Assembly: GCA_964059195.1 (NCBI GenBank)
Contig: CAXKWD010000005.1
Location: forward strand, 140,703,686 to 140,767,685
DNA: 64,000 nt
From: Ectobius pallidus
Lineage: Eukaryota > Arthropoda > Insecta > Blattodea > Ectobiidae
Direction of reading: 5' to 3'
Part shown: positions 53,701-60,439 of the stretch, in pieces
How positions within the stretch are numbered: the first letter of the stretch is position 1
Layout: each line of letters starts with the position of its first letter
Translations under genes and position numbers: made by a program
The notes under the pieces: generated by a model
The model's database searches: none
What the model was told of the DNA's origin: nothing
Seen by the model: the letters and a program-made list of their open reading frames with translations, nothing else

Positions 53701-56700
53701 ATACTTTTGTAGTACAATCTTATTTAGCTTGGTAAATTTTTGAGACGACCGTTTTGCAAGTGGTGTTCCCGCATCTTCAGCAGAGTGTTCTAATTGACAT
53801 GTTCAATTCATGAAATTCATTCGTGTGTCCAATTTTAGCCCTGTAGTAAAATCACTAAACTAAAATATACTTTTGTAGAGTGATTTTATTTATACTCTGC
53901 TGAAGATGTGGGAACACTAATTGTAAAACGTCCGTCCAGAAGATTTACTAAAGTAATTAAAATAAATGTTGAACACCGTTGAGCTCAATGAAATAAAATA
54001 AATATGGTACAAGTTGCTCAGCTAAAATATATTTTGTGATTTGTTGCCTAGGCCTTTCAGTGCCTCTACACCATCTTCAGGGCATCTTTTGCTGGCTTGG
54101 AGTTCCAATAATTAAAATAAAAATATTTCGTCACATTTATAAAATAAGATAAAATTTATAAAATCTCATAAATGCACTGTCACTGAACTATCTTCTGTGG
54201 CCTCATTGCTGTGTGTCCATTGACTAGTGCATTTATGAGATTTTATAAATTTTATCTTATTTTATAAATGCGACGAAATATTTTTATTATAATTATTGGA
54301 ACTCCAAGCCAGCAAAAGATGCCCTGAAGATGGTGTAGAGGCACCGAAAGGCCTAGGCAACAAATCACATAATACCAAAGTAAATAAAATTGTGCTACAA
54401 AAGTACCTTTAATTTAGTGTAATGGGAATGTATTTTGAACACATTTCACCAGTGCCGCTAGAGTTTCATGGATCTAATTACTATGAAACTGTAATTAGAG
54501 TCTTTTTGGAAGAATTCTTAGAATATTGTCATGACAAGTCACCTAAAAAATTGACACCGCACCACTGCACTTTTTTAAAAGGAAGGTATAAATAGTGTGC
54601 AGAACTGTAGTGTTGGCAGCAAACAGCAACATTCATACAGCATGTTTCAAGTCCTCCACTGTACACATTTAACAGTCATCATGACGTCACCTAATTGACA
54701 ACTGTTTTACACAATACACTAGAGTGGAAGGTACCTGTCTGCCCATTAACTTTCTGGCTCTAACACTGCTAACCTTTTCTTATTTGCCAGAATTACAAGA
54801 ATGGAAGCATATGGATTTCAGCACACATTCACTCCTAAACGTCACCCTAATTGGTTATAATTTCTAAACCATCTAATTCAAATTTTGGTGTAAGATTTGA
54901 ATAATTCTTTTACTATCTTATTAAGCACAAACAGAATTTGAGCTGAAATAAGACTTTCAGAGCAGTTGTCAACATTTGTTTTACTTTCATTGTTTTTTTT
55001 AATTTATTCCCAACTTATTAAAGTTGACTCCTGATGAACTTGGATGAGGGGAGAAATAATTTCAGATATTGAAATTCATTGTTCAATGCTTTCCTGCTTT
55101 TATTAATAGGTACCTAATTTATACTGCTTGGCCACCATCTTCATGCTTCATTATTAATGAATTGGATTACTTCCAATCACAGATTTTTTCTTATTATTTC
55201 TAGGTTTATTTAAAATTCCCACGAGAATTTATTTGTGTGTTGAGAGATGATATTATTGTAATATTGCTAAAACGTAAAATTAAAACACTATCACAGGCAG
55301 AGTTCTGCAATGAGGTTTACCTTTGTATAATTATACGAACATGGAGATATACTATAAACTTTCTGGTGAAACACACTTTGAAATAAATTTAACATCAGGA
55401 TCTCCTGTAAATGGCATCAAGGTGGGTTGAAGACTGTATTGGACCAATTGTCAAGAGTAATCAAATCAGGTCCCTCAAAACTCATTTACATTCTCGTTTT
55501 TATTTCTATCATTCTGGCAGGACTCACAATTTTGTTCGGTATCACAATGAACTCTGAATTGTAAAAAATTGTCTTTACCGTAATCATCAATGGCAAGAAA
55601 GAATGTTTTAGCAGAAAGCCATTTTCCAACATCTGTTTAGATTGGAAGATTATGATTCATTGAATAAATAATTTTTTTTGTTTGATATACATAAATTTGT
55701 TATTATATATGATTCAGAAAAATTTTATTATTCAGCTTTCTCTGCTATCTGATATCACAAAAGCAACTTTCTGAAGGAAGGTTAAAATTGGCTATATGTT
55801 GAGAATACTGCATGATATTGAGATTGTAAAACTGGTAACATGTTGGGCTTGACGGTCAATGTGTTCATAGTTGTTCGATCAATTCTAGAATAAATTTTTC
55901 AAATGTACAATAGTGTTTTTTAAGTAAAACATTTGCACACTTATCTGTTGCTTCTCAGATCATATAAGATAATGTACATCTTGGTTACTCAAGCGGTTAT
56001 TGTACATTTGTTGAAAAGTAATACTGAAATGAGGAGAAATGCTCTGAAAGCCTGGTGCTAAGCACATTGCTCAGTTTATCTTGAATTGATCTGTTTCACA
56101 TTATTCACAGCCCTGTTCACTTCAGCTTGATATTCCTCCATCTGGCAGAAGATGACATACCTTGCAGGCAGAACAAGGGCCTCGAGCTCTGTTGCCAGGT
56201 GTCGTCGTATTATATTTTTCGATGGTGGGATGCCTAGTGCTGTGGCCATAGTATCGCCGTTGAATGATGGCTCCAGTACTACTAATGCTCCGTGAACACC
56301 GCTATCTGAAATTTCAGAACAGGTTGATTTGGAATTTCCATGTCCAGTATTGAACAAGTAGCAAAGAGAGTACTCATGGAAGGATATGTCTGTACGTTTA
56401 GGGTCACTTACTAAATCATGAAAACAATTTTTTATATCCCAAATGTTCCAACACAGGAAAATTGCAGAATCTCTAGTATTGTAAAGGTCAGACATGACAG
56501 TTTAATAAATTCCTTTATTGCAACCAATGGTAATAGTATCATGAATGGAGTTCTGGTGGAATGATATATAAAAGGGGAAACAGGAGCACCCCAAGAAAAC
56601 CTGCTCCAACTCCATTTTGTCCATCACAAATTCCACATGGATCTACCAAGATTCGATGCTGGGACAAATTCCACATGGATCTACCAAGATTCGATGCTGG

Positions 56701-59580
56701 GACAAATTCCACATGGATCTACCAAGATTCGATGCTGGGACAAATTCCACATGGATCTACCAAGATCGATGCTGTAGAATAAAATATTACAATAAAACTT
56801 TAAGCTTAGAATTAAGAGTAAAAATGTACACTAGCTAACTATCAGTGTAGGATTTAGTATAAGTAATAATAATCCCTACCTTTAAGATTTTCCGCATATT
56901 CACCGAGGTCAATATTACGAGCCCATCTGATGAATCTCTGATTGGTCCACACTAGAGGATCTGCATCAATGCTCTCGCACTGATGTCTTCGTACAGCAAG
57001 AGCCTAAATGCAAACAGAACATTCACTTCACCCAGCGGCTTGTGAAAACAAGTCACATACAAGTTTTCAACATTCGTTACACACAGATGTCATAATCAAT
57101 ATTAACAATATTGAAAATCCTTGGTTTGCAATAATGACACTATGATTTGTATACAGAAACAAACATGAAACACTGCCCAAAATCACTTAGAAATGGTTGT
57201 ATCCAATTCAAGGGTTTACATTTTGAAGTGAAACAAAATAGAGTATACAGAACATTGTGCACAATCTGCAAGAAAAAAATACTTGTACAGGTTAATAAAA
57301 TGGAAAAGAAGAGATATCTCACCTGCCGGTCATACTTCATCATTCGAAGCAAATGGATACCATGCACCACAGATGCTTGATGGAACTTTCTGGTGACCCC
57401 AAGGAACTTCTCAAGCTCCTTCTTACTCAGGTGATCCAGCATCCTGGCATCCACCATGTTTGTAGCAAAATTTTCTGAATACTAGAAAAATATCCAATAT
57501 TATAAACCAGATGTAATCCTGAGATCTTATCACTTCAGCTAAGAGGCAGATTTTATTCCAATTCTGAAATGTTGACATTCTTTGAATGTGATTTATTTAT
57601 TTTAACCTGCCATGGTTGGACTAAACTTACTGTGTAGTAACATATTGGGAGTTAAAAATACTGAGGACCTCTAGATTTACCTTTGTCTGTTTATTTTCTT
57701 TTGAAAGTTGAAAGCTGTTATACTGTCTTGAATATGTTATACACAAAATATTTGTTTACAATTTTTTTCCCACATTTTTTCATTAAGACAACACCTGAAA
57801 AAGCACATGGATATAAATGCGTTAAATAAAAATTAAAATGATTTTAACAAAAATACAAATGATGTTAACAAAAATACAATCAATTCCTTCATTTGCAGTA
57901 TTAATAGCAAGGTTAAGTTTAAAAAGAACAAACATGAAAAATAAATATTTGTAGAATAAACTTAATCATTTCCTTGAATTTGTAATTGTTCAGATTAATT
58001 AATTCAGGATTATTTTTAACAATGATATTGAATAATCTGGGACCAAAACTAGAGCTATGGTTTAGACCTGCAGATGTGAAACATTTAAATTAAATTTGTT
58101 TAGATTTGTACACAGTGGTATGTGGATGTACACGAATGAGAATTAATTAAGACATATATATTTAGAATACCGGATTTGACATGTCCGAAATCAAGTGAAC
58201 ACTGAACATGTAATTAACTAAATGGAAAAATAATATACAAACAAATAGAATGAAAGTAGCTTAATAAAATATATTTATAAAGTTGACAGACATTAGTGTA
58301 GTTCAATACAGTTAAGATAAGATGAAACTGATCCAAAACCAAAGTTGTTTAAAAGCACTCTAGGTAGGAAGGAATTGGTAGTGTGGGAAAATATTTTATT
58401 TTGCAAGAACTGTAATTAATTTTGAAATTTTGTCAAGTGACATCTTGACCAAAAAGTTCATCCTACAAAAACCAACCAGAAGGAATAAGTAAAAGTTTTC
58501 CAACATCTAATGGTACCGGTAGTCTGTCTTTGGTTAATAATGGGAGCAAACAGCTTCTGAAACACATCTCATAAATCTATGTTAAGTGATGAAGATCTTA
58601 CAAACAACCGAATCCAAATATTTATTGTTTTTATAGATTGTGTATGCTTTGACTGACTGAGAAAACCATTCAAATCAAATTAACATCACACTGTGAGTTA
58701 CATAAGATTTTCCACCGGAATAATAAAACTAATGTCGGTAATGAGAGTAACACAAACTTGCCTGAGCGAGTCCAAGATCTGGAAGCCATTCACTGGATAC
58801 CCAGGTGTGACCCAGCTGTGCTATGCAGGGGTATCTGACCAGGGCTGGGTGCCGGTGCTCCTCGATGGCTAGACGTAGCTTCTTGCGATGCATGGGATGT
58901 GTGATTCCAAGACCAACTTCCAGTTCCACATCACTGAGTTCCAGCAGGACCTGAAATAAAATTATCAACTCATTTTACTTTAATAATAACTAGGGGATGG
59001 CCTCAGTGGTGTAACACGCCTACCTCTGCATCTAATGATCATGGATTGAAACCTGGAGAAAAATACAAAATAAAGTTCCTGTGTACATGAATGAAATTTT
59101 GAATGATGTACTGTACTTGGAAATAAGCTGCAAGAAAGGAAAATGTGTTAACATAAACCGAATCTTTGATCACAATAAACAGCATTTTTCAATGTATCAG
59201 TATTAATCCATATGGGAATTCATAAAAGTGATAACATTAACCAATTGATAACATTATCCACGGTTGCATTAAAGTGCATTCACTGTATTATGTATTTTTG
59301 ACTGAAGGAAATTACTGCAGTGTGGAAAAATTCTATGAGTAAATAAATATTTTTCTTTGACATTAGAATAGTAAAACTGAGGGTACCTTGCCACTCTTCA
59401 CATTCTCAGCACAACGAGGTCCATACTGGGGCATTCCGAGTGCTATCTCAAGCCATGCCAATACTGTAGGGGCACGCCATCTCTCCATTGGGATAGATGC
59501 TGCTTCTCGAAGTAACCGCAACTTCTCTGCATATCCCTCCTCTGTGAGTGGGGACCAGCTCCGGTAAGGGTCCACAGCTT
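18326..59580 (-). CDS. Kazn: Kazrin-like SAM-domain scaffold protein, C-terminal half
   Basis: Seven exons, listed separately, join without phase conflict into 446 residues plus stop. The protein has three SAM domains: SAM1 (about residues 25-95, containing PTVLAWLEIALGM and ENVKSGKVLLELSD), SAM2 (about 112-180, WVSSEWLPDLGLAQ, VDARMLDHL) and SAM3 (about 195-265, WTNQRFIRWARNIDLGEYAE, SGVHGALVVLEPSFN). Words such as ENVKSGKVLL, RKKLRLAIE, KKFHQ/RKFHQ, DIDLKEYA/NIDLGEYA and MATALGIP match vertebrate kazrin better than liprin-alpha or -beta. A basic tail (RISRAERRRAEK, LGRSFSRSY) and a Ser-rich last exon end in T-P-V, a class I PDZ-ligand pattern; vertebrate kazrin also ends in such a motif. 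Known vertebrate roles are scaffolding at cell junctions (periplakin, ARVCF binding) and endosome transport; the role in insects is inferred. The N-terminal coiled-coil exons lie beyond the right edge or were not recognised in 59.6-64 kb. Confidence 0.88.
18884..22281 (+). mobile_element. Full-length non-LTR retrotransposon with 13-bp target-site duplication
   Basis: The 13-bp sequence atactgtatattc stands at 18871-18883 and again at 22282-22294, bounding a 3.4-kb element: a GC-rich 5' UTR of about 435 bp, one long ORF, and a very short 3' end of aag repeats right after the stop. All parts are present and undamaged. It is inserted antisense to kazrin, 228 bp upstream of the last kazrin exon. 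Confidence 0.93.
19319..22273 (+). CDS. Endonuclease-reverse transcriptase of a non-LTR retrotransposon, intact
   Basis: 984 residues from ATG to TAA with no interruption. Residues 1-245 form an APE-type endonuclease: TWNVRS (N9), IQETRWSG (E38), GDANAKIG (D144, N146), QIDHLMID (D213) and SSDHFLV (D239, H240) supply the catalytic set. The RT follows: SPGIDGIPNELIKQG (about 493-507), GFRSGRSTTDQ, FVDFQKAYDS (D621), LKQGDGLAPIIFN and the catalytic YADD at 718-721. The C-terminal part has WYGSECWTL, the motif LEWAGHVVRM and a GRRPVGRPRDRW block shared by insect endonuclease-RT elements. No RNase H domain seen. This product would nick the target and prime cDNA synthesis. Every key residue is present, so the copy may be active. 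Clade (RTE-like or a relative) needs a tree. Confidence 0.95.
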   Translation: MDYAIGTWNVRSLLRAGALAALLIQITDYNLDIVAIQETRWSGKQIWDTKTHTVFSSGRQNKEKEGGVAFIIKRNMKDAILGFDAIDNRTCVLRIKSAFFNVSIINIHAPTEEKDEHTKDSFYLALERIYDRLPSNDVKIIIGDANAKIGREQAYRDTIGPWSLHDATNDNGKRLIDLAASKNMKISSTCFPHKNIHKGTWTSPDKETVNQIDHLMIDKRAASSIMDVRSYRGANCSSDHFLVKSVFRARIRHNAKSRHLKPKQLHLEKLKDPNVQKQFKELVDGKLKEEECKVSNCDAETIEDQWNNIKTCVLETAVDILGEKSKGDRNPWFDEECLQIIKERNELYKQYIQRPTRQRKLEFNEIRKRADKVCRTKKRQYLSKKVQQIQDDLKENNLRSAYKEVKNIKEGFKPNTDFIQDCNGELIGSKEGINRRWKEYFEDLLNSKEDSNQGMNIDINIEQDDLGLSNRDIEAPTLDETKEAIRKLKNMKSPGIDGIPNELIKQGGDILIGKVHDLIVKIWNTEYMPNEWTKSLIAPIHKKGSRLLCENYRGIALLSTTYKIFTHLLKQKLNSYVEETLGEYQAGFRSGRSTTDQIFIVRQTMEKMWENNLDLTQIFVDFQKAYDSIHRNRIYEIMLYFKIPIKLVRLTRMTMIHTTAQIKLPHGNTDEFIIDQGLKQGDGLAPIIFNLVMEYVVRKLPVDSSSTLEHKMVQLVGYADDLNIMSRSQKEGIIAFQDLGISASEVGLQISTEKTKAMIVTHKKRRKPEHLDIEPYEIEVVPQFKYLGSLITDNNEEIEEIKKRIQQGNKIYYALTPIMKSRDVHKIKKITLYKVLIRPVVWYGSECWTLNTQAANIINTFERKILRRIYGPVNENGRWRIRYNNEIYSLYKDLDLVTSIRFKRLEWAGHVVRMPKHRIPKRVMQAKYEGRRPVGRPRDRWKEALGNDAATLLQIKRWETAAANREKWRKAIMEAKARLRAVTP
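22593..23243. mobile_element. Mariner-derived fold-back element, copy 1
   Basis: The whole 650-bp element is a large inverted repeat: both ends carry a (g/a)tccataaa(g/a)taagtttcc motif, flanked by TA. The two arms meet near 22900, where ggaggtgtttaaacat faces its complement. The right arm reads WEVFKHSP-like sequence followed by a mariner DD34D-type segment. No full transposase. It looks like two inverted copies of a mariner 3' end joined together. Confidence 0.85.
24015..24603 (+). mobile_element. 5'-truncated LINE copy with 11-bp target-site duplication
   Basis: agatgtaggat occurs at 24004-24014 and 24604-24614. The insert encodes the end of an endonuclease-RT: VLYGCETWPL, VFENRVLRKIFGPKRDENG, a stop, then WRMKWAGHFSCMG and a GRPEGKRPPGRPRRR block, and it ends in aagt repeats. 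It belongs to another family than the intact element (different 3' tail). The in-frame stop near 24226 shows decay. Confidence 0.88.
25620..25985 (+). pseudogene. Remnant of another reverse transcriptase, split by about 150 bp
   Basis: 25623-25757 reads RNLEENQIEEQARFRAEYST followed by TDHLQVITQLLEK, the QAGFR.GYSTTDH block of RT domain 2a/3. After about 150 bp of AT-rich sequence the next block appears at 25895-25980 (FTKAFDMAEHVSLITGLQLQ), corresponding to FVDF.KAFD. The catalytic first Asp position is damaged. A dead fragment. Confidence 0.65.
26000..26093 (-). repeat. Solo end of the CCATAAGACGCAC element family
   Basis: On the minus strand it reads ctgaccataagacgcac, then gaaaacagagcc and ttgggtgcacctaatggtcc, matching the left 90 bp of the element at 14491-14972 in the same order. 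Confidence 0.6.
27228..27305 (-). repeat. tRNA-like SINE head
   Basis: On the minus strand, caggtgttctcatggtcagc (A-box region) is followed by gggtttgattcccagg (B-box region), with spacing as in a tRNA. No intact acceptor stem or CCA context, so more likely the head of a SINE than a tRNA gene. Confidence 0.45.
27570..28233. mobile_element. Mariner-derived fold-back element, copy 2
   Basis: Same design as 22593-23243: ends cgaggcgcgtccataaagta and its complement, TA on both sides (27568-27569, 28234-28235), arms meeting near 27895. The right arm (27904-27963) encodes FGWEVFKHPPYSPDLAPSDF, the mariner transposase segment that carries the third catalytic Asp; the left arm holds the same segment inverted. 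Downstream mariner-like codons are frameshifted. Open frames here are by-products. Confidence 0.88.
29120..29158. repeat. (TCTG)n microsatellite
   Basis: About nine perfect tctg units. Confidence 0.9.
30915..31181 (-). repeat. tRNA-derived SINE, family E
   Basis: The minus strand starts with ccatggtgcagttggttgag (A-box region) and has atgggtttgatcc (B-box). The body contains ggccctggggtcggcccagc. The far end (gggttccaagaggttgaagc on +) recurs as a fragment at about 33656-33730. Confidence 0.65.
31310..31645 (-). pseudogene. Orphan coding-like repeat, copy 1 (partner at 63160-63485)
   Basis: I do not recognise the family. On the minus strand one frame reads VLLWKEGYFLKRMEIETLRK followed by YF, matching VLLWREGILLKCTEIENLRK/YF in the partner copy. 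The similarity extends at DNA level for about 330 bp. This copy stops soon after (TAG), so it is broken. It may be a gene-family exon or part of an unknown mobile element. Confidence 0.4.
31975..32045. repeat. Short hairpin (imperfect palindrome)
   Basis: cacatacagtgagggatttc and its near-complement at the right form arms of about 33 bp around a short loop near 32010. Confidence 0.7.
32421..32528 (-). repeat. tRNA-derived SINE, family C, copy 3
   Basis: Best-preserved head of the family: minus-strand agcctgggtggcgcagtcag, then an A-box/B-box spacing with aggtttgatgctgg, then the family tail with catttacgtatgcatt. Confidence 0.7.
32681..32726. repeat. (TG)n/(TA)n microsatellite
   Basis: Compound dinucleotide run: tg, then ta, then tg repeats. 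Confidence 0.9.
33447..33567. mobile_element. Palindromic MITE, family P, copy 2 (near-perfect hairpin)
   Basis: Almost the whole 120 bp is one hairpin: arms of about 57 bp with a loop of a few bases (agaatca/tgattct at the centre). It shares ataaaaacac and ctccacttacgtc with copy 1 at 15.4 kb. Confidence 0.8.
34568..34614. repeat. Heptanucleotide tandem repeat
   Basis: Six or so units of aataaca or aataacc in a row. Confidence 0.85.
38367..38685 (+). repeat. tRNA-derived SINE, family A, copy 2
   Basis: Same head (tggtctagaggtaacg) and same 3' end (cttggaggcccttcgcccca) as copy 1 at 17001-17369, about 80-90% identical by eye, with small deletions. Confidence 0.8.
39094..39426 (+). repeat. 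tRNA-derived SINE, family B, with 12-bp target-site duplication
   Basis: Head ctgcatggtcttgtggttag (A-box) and gggttcgattcctgg (B-box), a body of about 250 bp, and a tail of agttt repeats. ttatatacaaaa flanks it at 39082-39093 and 39427-39438. A complete, fairly recent insertion. Confidence 0.9.
40157..40308. repeat. Tandem duplication, 76-bp unit, two copies
   Basis: The block from gaaaaactgacacattt to gcaagttgtgatg is repeated directly at 40233 with almost no changes. Confidence 0.85.
41310..41385 (+). repeat. tRNA-like fragment
   Basis: agttcattggtagagcatta (A-box) and ggggttgattcccagc (B-box) with tRNA spacing, but mismatched stems; probably a SINE head. Confidence 0.45.
41731..41932 (-). 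CDS. Kazn: Kazrin exon f (basic Gly/Arg/Ser-rich linker)
   Basis: Acceptor ...tgtcttcccag before 41932; the first base completes the Arg codon left open by exon e (AG|A). 67 further codons run from ASFEHFVRISRAERRRAEKL through VGGGSLGRSFSRSYAGGLAG to ERRRASLR. The donor is AGA|GTAAGC, phase 0. The exon is clearly more GC-rich than the surrounding intron, and LGRSFS resembles the IGRGFS region after the SAM domains of vertebrate kazrin. An overlapping plus-strand open frame is a shadow. Confidence 0.82.
42718..43015. mobile_element. Fold-back element FB4 with hammerhead-like core
   Basis: Diverged arms of about 125 bp: ccatggtccagtagg on the left (42740s) is the complement of cctactggaccatgg on the right (42970s), with matching flanks such as ctgtggcag/ctgccacag. 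The right arm contains CTGAAGA (42924-42930), ATCAA pairing with TTGGT (42932-42936, 42946-42950) and GAAA (42951-42954). Confidence 0.7.
44946..45100 (-). repeat. tRNA-derived SINE, family C, copy 4
   Basis: Minus-strand head cagcctggctggcgtggtca, B-box-like gggtttgatcccg, then the tail including atgggcctgtcacg on the + strand. The longest copy of the family here. Confidence 0.7.
50042..50281 (+). pseudogene. Decayed paralogue of the orphan ORF at 17.9 kb
   Basis: In one frame it reads GHKEL, a TAG stop (50105-50107), then ILRKKDYFMKFDVLNDEGLI and VQLKMTMVFILKVKF, ending at TAA 50279-50281. The order and spacing of GHK-L, M-FD-L-D and KVKF equal those of 17864-18220. The in-frame stop shows that this copy is broken. 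Confidence 0.5.
50650..50978. repeat. Tandem duplication, 164-bp unit, two copies
   Basis: The block starting ttctgcacgttttgtcaggg is repeated from 50814 with only a few substitutions and a small indel. Confidence 0.9.
51658..51928. mobile_element. MITE-like element with 40-bp inverted ends
   Basis: ttagagtccgtctgctctat at the left and its complement at the right, continuing through a tgtcacaaac word on both sides. The interior is GC-richer than the intron and includes an open frame with no known domain. Confidence 0.65.
51990..52112 (-). repeat. tRNA-derived SINE, family C, copy 5 (head truncated)
   Basis: Shares atgggcctgtca, cacacataaatgc, cctgggccaggat and ccttgggcatagaaagcc with copies 3 and 4; the tRNA 5' end is missing. 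Confidence 0.65.
52902..53111. mobile_element. Fold-back element FB2 (210-bp hairpin) with hammerhead-like core
   Basis: Arms of nearly 100 bp run from aaactctatataaaattta to its complement with almost no mismatch, around a loop of about 18 bases (53000s). On the minus strand, a GCCTG/CAGGC hairpin is followed by TGAAACGTC. The 5' box is degenerate (ATGAAAA instead of CTGANGA). Confidence 0.8.
53655..54430. mobile_element. Nested fold-back elements FB3a/FB3b
   Basis: An outer element begins near 53678 (acttttgtagtacaatctta) and its inverted end appears at about 54375-54420. Its internal arms at 53740-53780 and 53890-53940 carry CTGAAGATG on opposite strands, and a direct repeat (tgtgtccaa...tttagccc) lies at 53660 and 53824. 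A second element, 54025-54365, has arms ending in ttgttgcctaggccttt and its complement, each with CTGAAGA, a GGTG/CACC hairpin and GAAA. It seems to be inserted in the right half of the first. Confidence 0.65.
54587..54594 (+). promoter_or_regulatory. TATA-box-like sequence, owner unknown
   Basis: tataaata is followed about 25-30 bases later by an initiator-like stretch and, at about 54640, an ATG opening a 13-codon frame. It lies in a kazrin intron on the opposite strand. No gene could be attached to it. Confidence 0.2.
56161..56305 (-). CDS. Kazn: Kazrin exon e (rest of SAM3)
   Basis: Acceptor ...gaaatttcag before 56305, donor GCAAG|GTATGT at 56160. Encodes DSGVHGALVVLEPSFNGDTM, ATALGIPPSKNIIRRHLATE and LEALVLPA, ending with two bases of an Arg codon. 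If the intron were retained, the frame would run on for 27 codons to a stop at about 56076, giving a shorter C-terminus without the PDZ-ligand tail. Confidence 0.93.
56627..56768. repeat. Minisatellite, 38-bp unit, about 3.7 copies
   Basis: Units of the form attccacatggatctaccaa plus gattcgatgctgggacaa are almost identical, so it is recent. 38 is not a multiple of 3, so the same peptide words appear in all frames; the open frames here are artefacts. It sits in kazrin intron d-e. Confidence 0.95.
56880..57003 (-). CDS. Kazn: Kazrin exon d (start of SAM3)
   Basis: Acceptor ...tgcatttag before 57003, donor AAAG|GTAGGG at 56879. Encodes ALAVRRHQCESIDADPLVW and TNQRFIRWARNIDLGEYAEN, then LK, ending with one base of the next codon. 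It is too short to stand out as an open frame; I found it by splice phase and by the WTNQR...EYA pattern of kazrin SAM3. Confidence 0.92.
57323..57481 (-). CDS. Kazn: Kazrin exon c (SAM2)
   Basis: Acceptor ...tttttctag before 57481, donor CAG|GTGAGA at 57322. 53 codons: YSENFATNMVDARMLDHLSK through HLLRMMKYDRQ. This completes SAM2 and includes the characteristic VDARML and RKFHQ words. Phase 0 at both ends. Confidence 0.93.
58762..58950 (-). CDS. Kazn: Kazrin exon b (end of SAM1, start of SAM2), GC donor
   Basis: Acceptor ...ttatttcag before 58950; 63 codons from VLLELSDVELEVGLGI to LPDLGLAQ, phase 0 at both ends. The donor is CAG|GCAAGT, a GC-AG intron with otherwise perfect donor consensus. 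The nearest GT (five bases further in) would break the frame, so GC is the only sensible reading. Confidence 0.9.
58993..59078 (+). repeat. tRNA-like SINE head in kazrin intron a-b
   Basis: gatggcctcagtggtgtaac (A-box) and atggattgaaacctgg (B-box-like) with tRNA spacing; the stems are not conserved. Confidence 0.5.
59387..59580 (-). CDS. Kazn: Kazrin exon a (linker and start of SAM1)
   Basis: Acceptor ...gatttcacag before 59580 (minus strand), donor GT at 59386-59385. Starts with two bases of a split codon and ends phase 0 after ENVKSGK. Encodes VDPYRSWSPLTEEGYAEK and the first half of SAM1 (MERWRAPTVLAWLE). The preceding exon must end in phase 1; I did not find it. Confidence 0.9.
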
Positions 59581-60439
59581 CTGTGAAATCAGTAACAGGC
59601 CGTTAATAACAATGGAATTGGCAGTAATATCATGGACAAAAGTCTAGAATTCTCCTTCTGATTAGCATGCTAAGTGTGATCTGGTTGAAACAACATTTTA
59701 TTCTTAAATGGGGTCTTCCAAGTGATACTAAGGTACCAAACTTTAACACATAAACATACACAGCAAAGTACAAAAACCAGTACTGTACTTGGGTTGGAAT
59801 AATCCAGAATGCAGTTTAAATTTAGTTTAAAATTTCACTTCAGTATTAATAAAACTTCATTGTCATTTACGATCAATAGCAAAGCAGTATATACTTTGTT
59901 CCATTTTTTAAAAAAATGTTTCTCGCAAGACATTCCTTAATACTGTCTGCTTTATTGGGCAATTAAGATTGGTACTATTTCAATATTGAACTTCACATGA
60001 AAGCTAAACGTTAATAATATTTTTAAAGAGTCTTTTAATTAAAGGTAAAAAAAAAAATATGCTTTTTAACATCCAGTTCTCAAATTGATTTTTGTTTTGA
60101 AAACGGTTGACTTGGTGCCCCCTTACCTCAATATCATAATGGAATATAGTGCCCTTTCCCATTGCCAACTCACTTATTATTCTTAGGAGACAAAGCTTTG
60201 CACCCTGAGAAAAAGCATGAAAAACATAATAAACATACAGGGGATTAGAGGAAGAGTGAGCTACCTCTCATAACTGAAATAAACAGAATTTAGTTTCAGT
60301 GCACAAGTTGTGTGGAGTGCCAATTCAAAAAAGTTGTTAACTTGACAATGATTTATCCTACAGAGACATATTATACATATACACTCACAAGTGGTGTGAG
60401 AGATCTGTTGTATATAAGACTTTGGGGTTGATTATTTAT

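Larger units (their letters stand above)
41933..56160 (-). other. Kazn: Kazrin intron e-f, 14 kb
   Basis: Holds fold-backs at 42.7, 52.9 and 53.7-54.4 kb, SINEs at 44.9 and 52.0 kb, the orphan copy at 50.1 kb, a tandem duplication at 50.65 kb and a MITE at 51.66 kb. In 43.1-44.9, 45.2-50.0 and 54.8-56.0 kb I see no gene or repeat I can defend. Confidence 0.7.

Noticed and set aside
18326..56160. Direct splice from exon e to the terminal exon
   Set aside because: Phases do not match (AG| then G GAT CCT TGA) and give an immediate stop; exon f at 41731-41932 solves both phases.
56561..56838. Two overlapping plus-strand ORFs with repeated peptides
   Set aside because: Produced by the 38-bp minisatellite read in different frames.
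56161..59580. Liprin-alpha or liprin-beta as identity of the SAM-domain gene
   Set aside because: The three SAM domains suggested liprin first, but KSGKVLL, RKKLRLAIE, RKFHQ, NIDLGEYAEN and MATALGIP agree better with kazrin, and liprin-alpha's conserved inter-SAM segment is absent.
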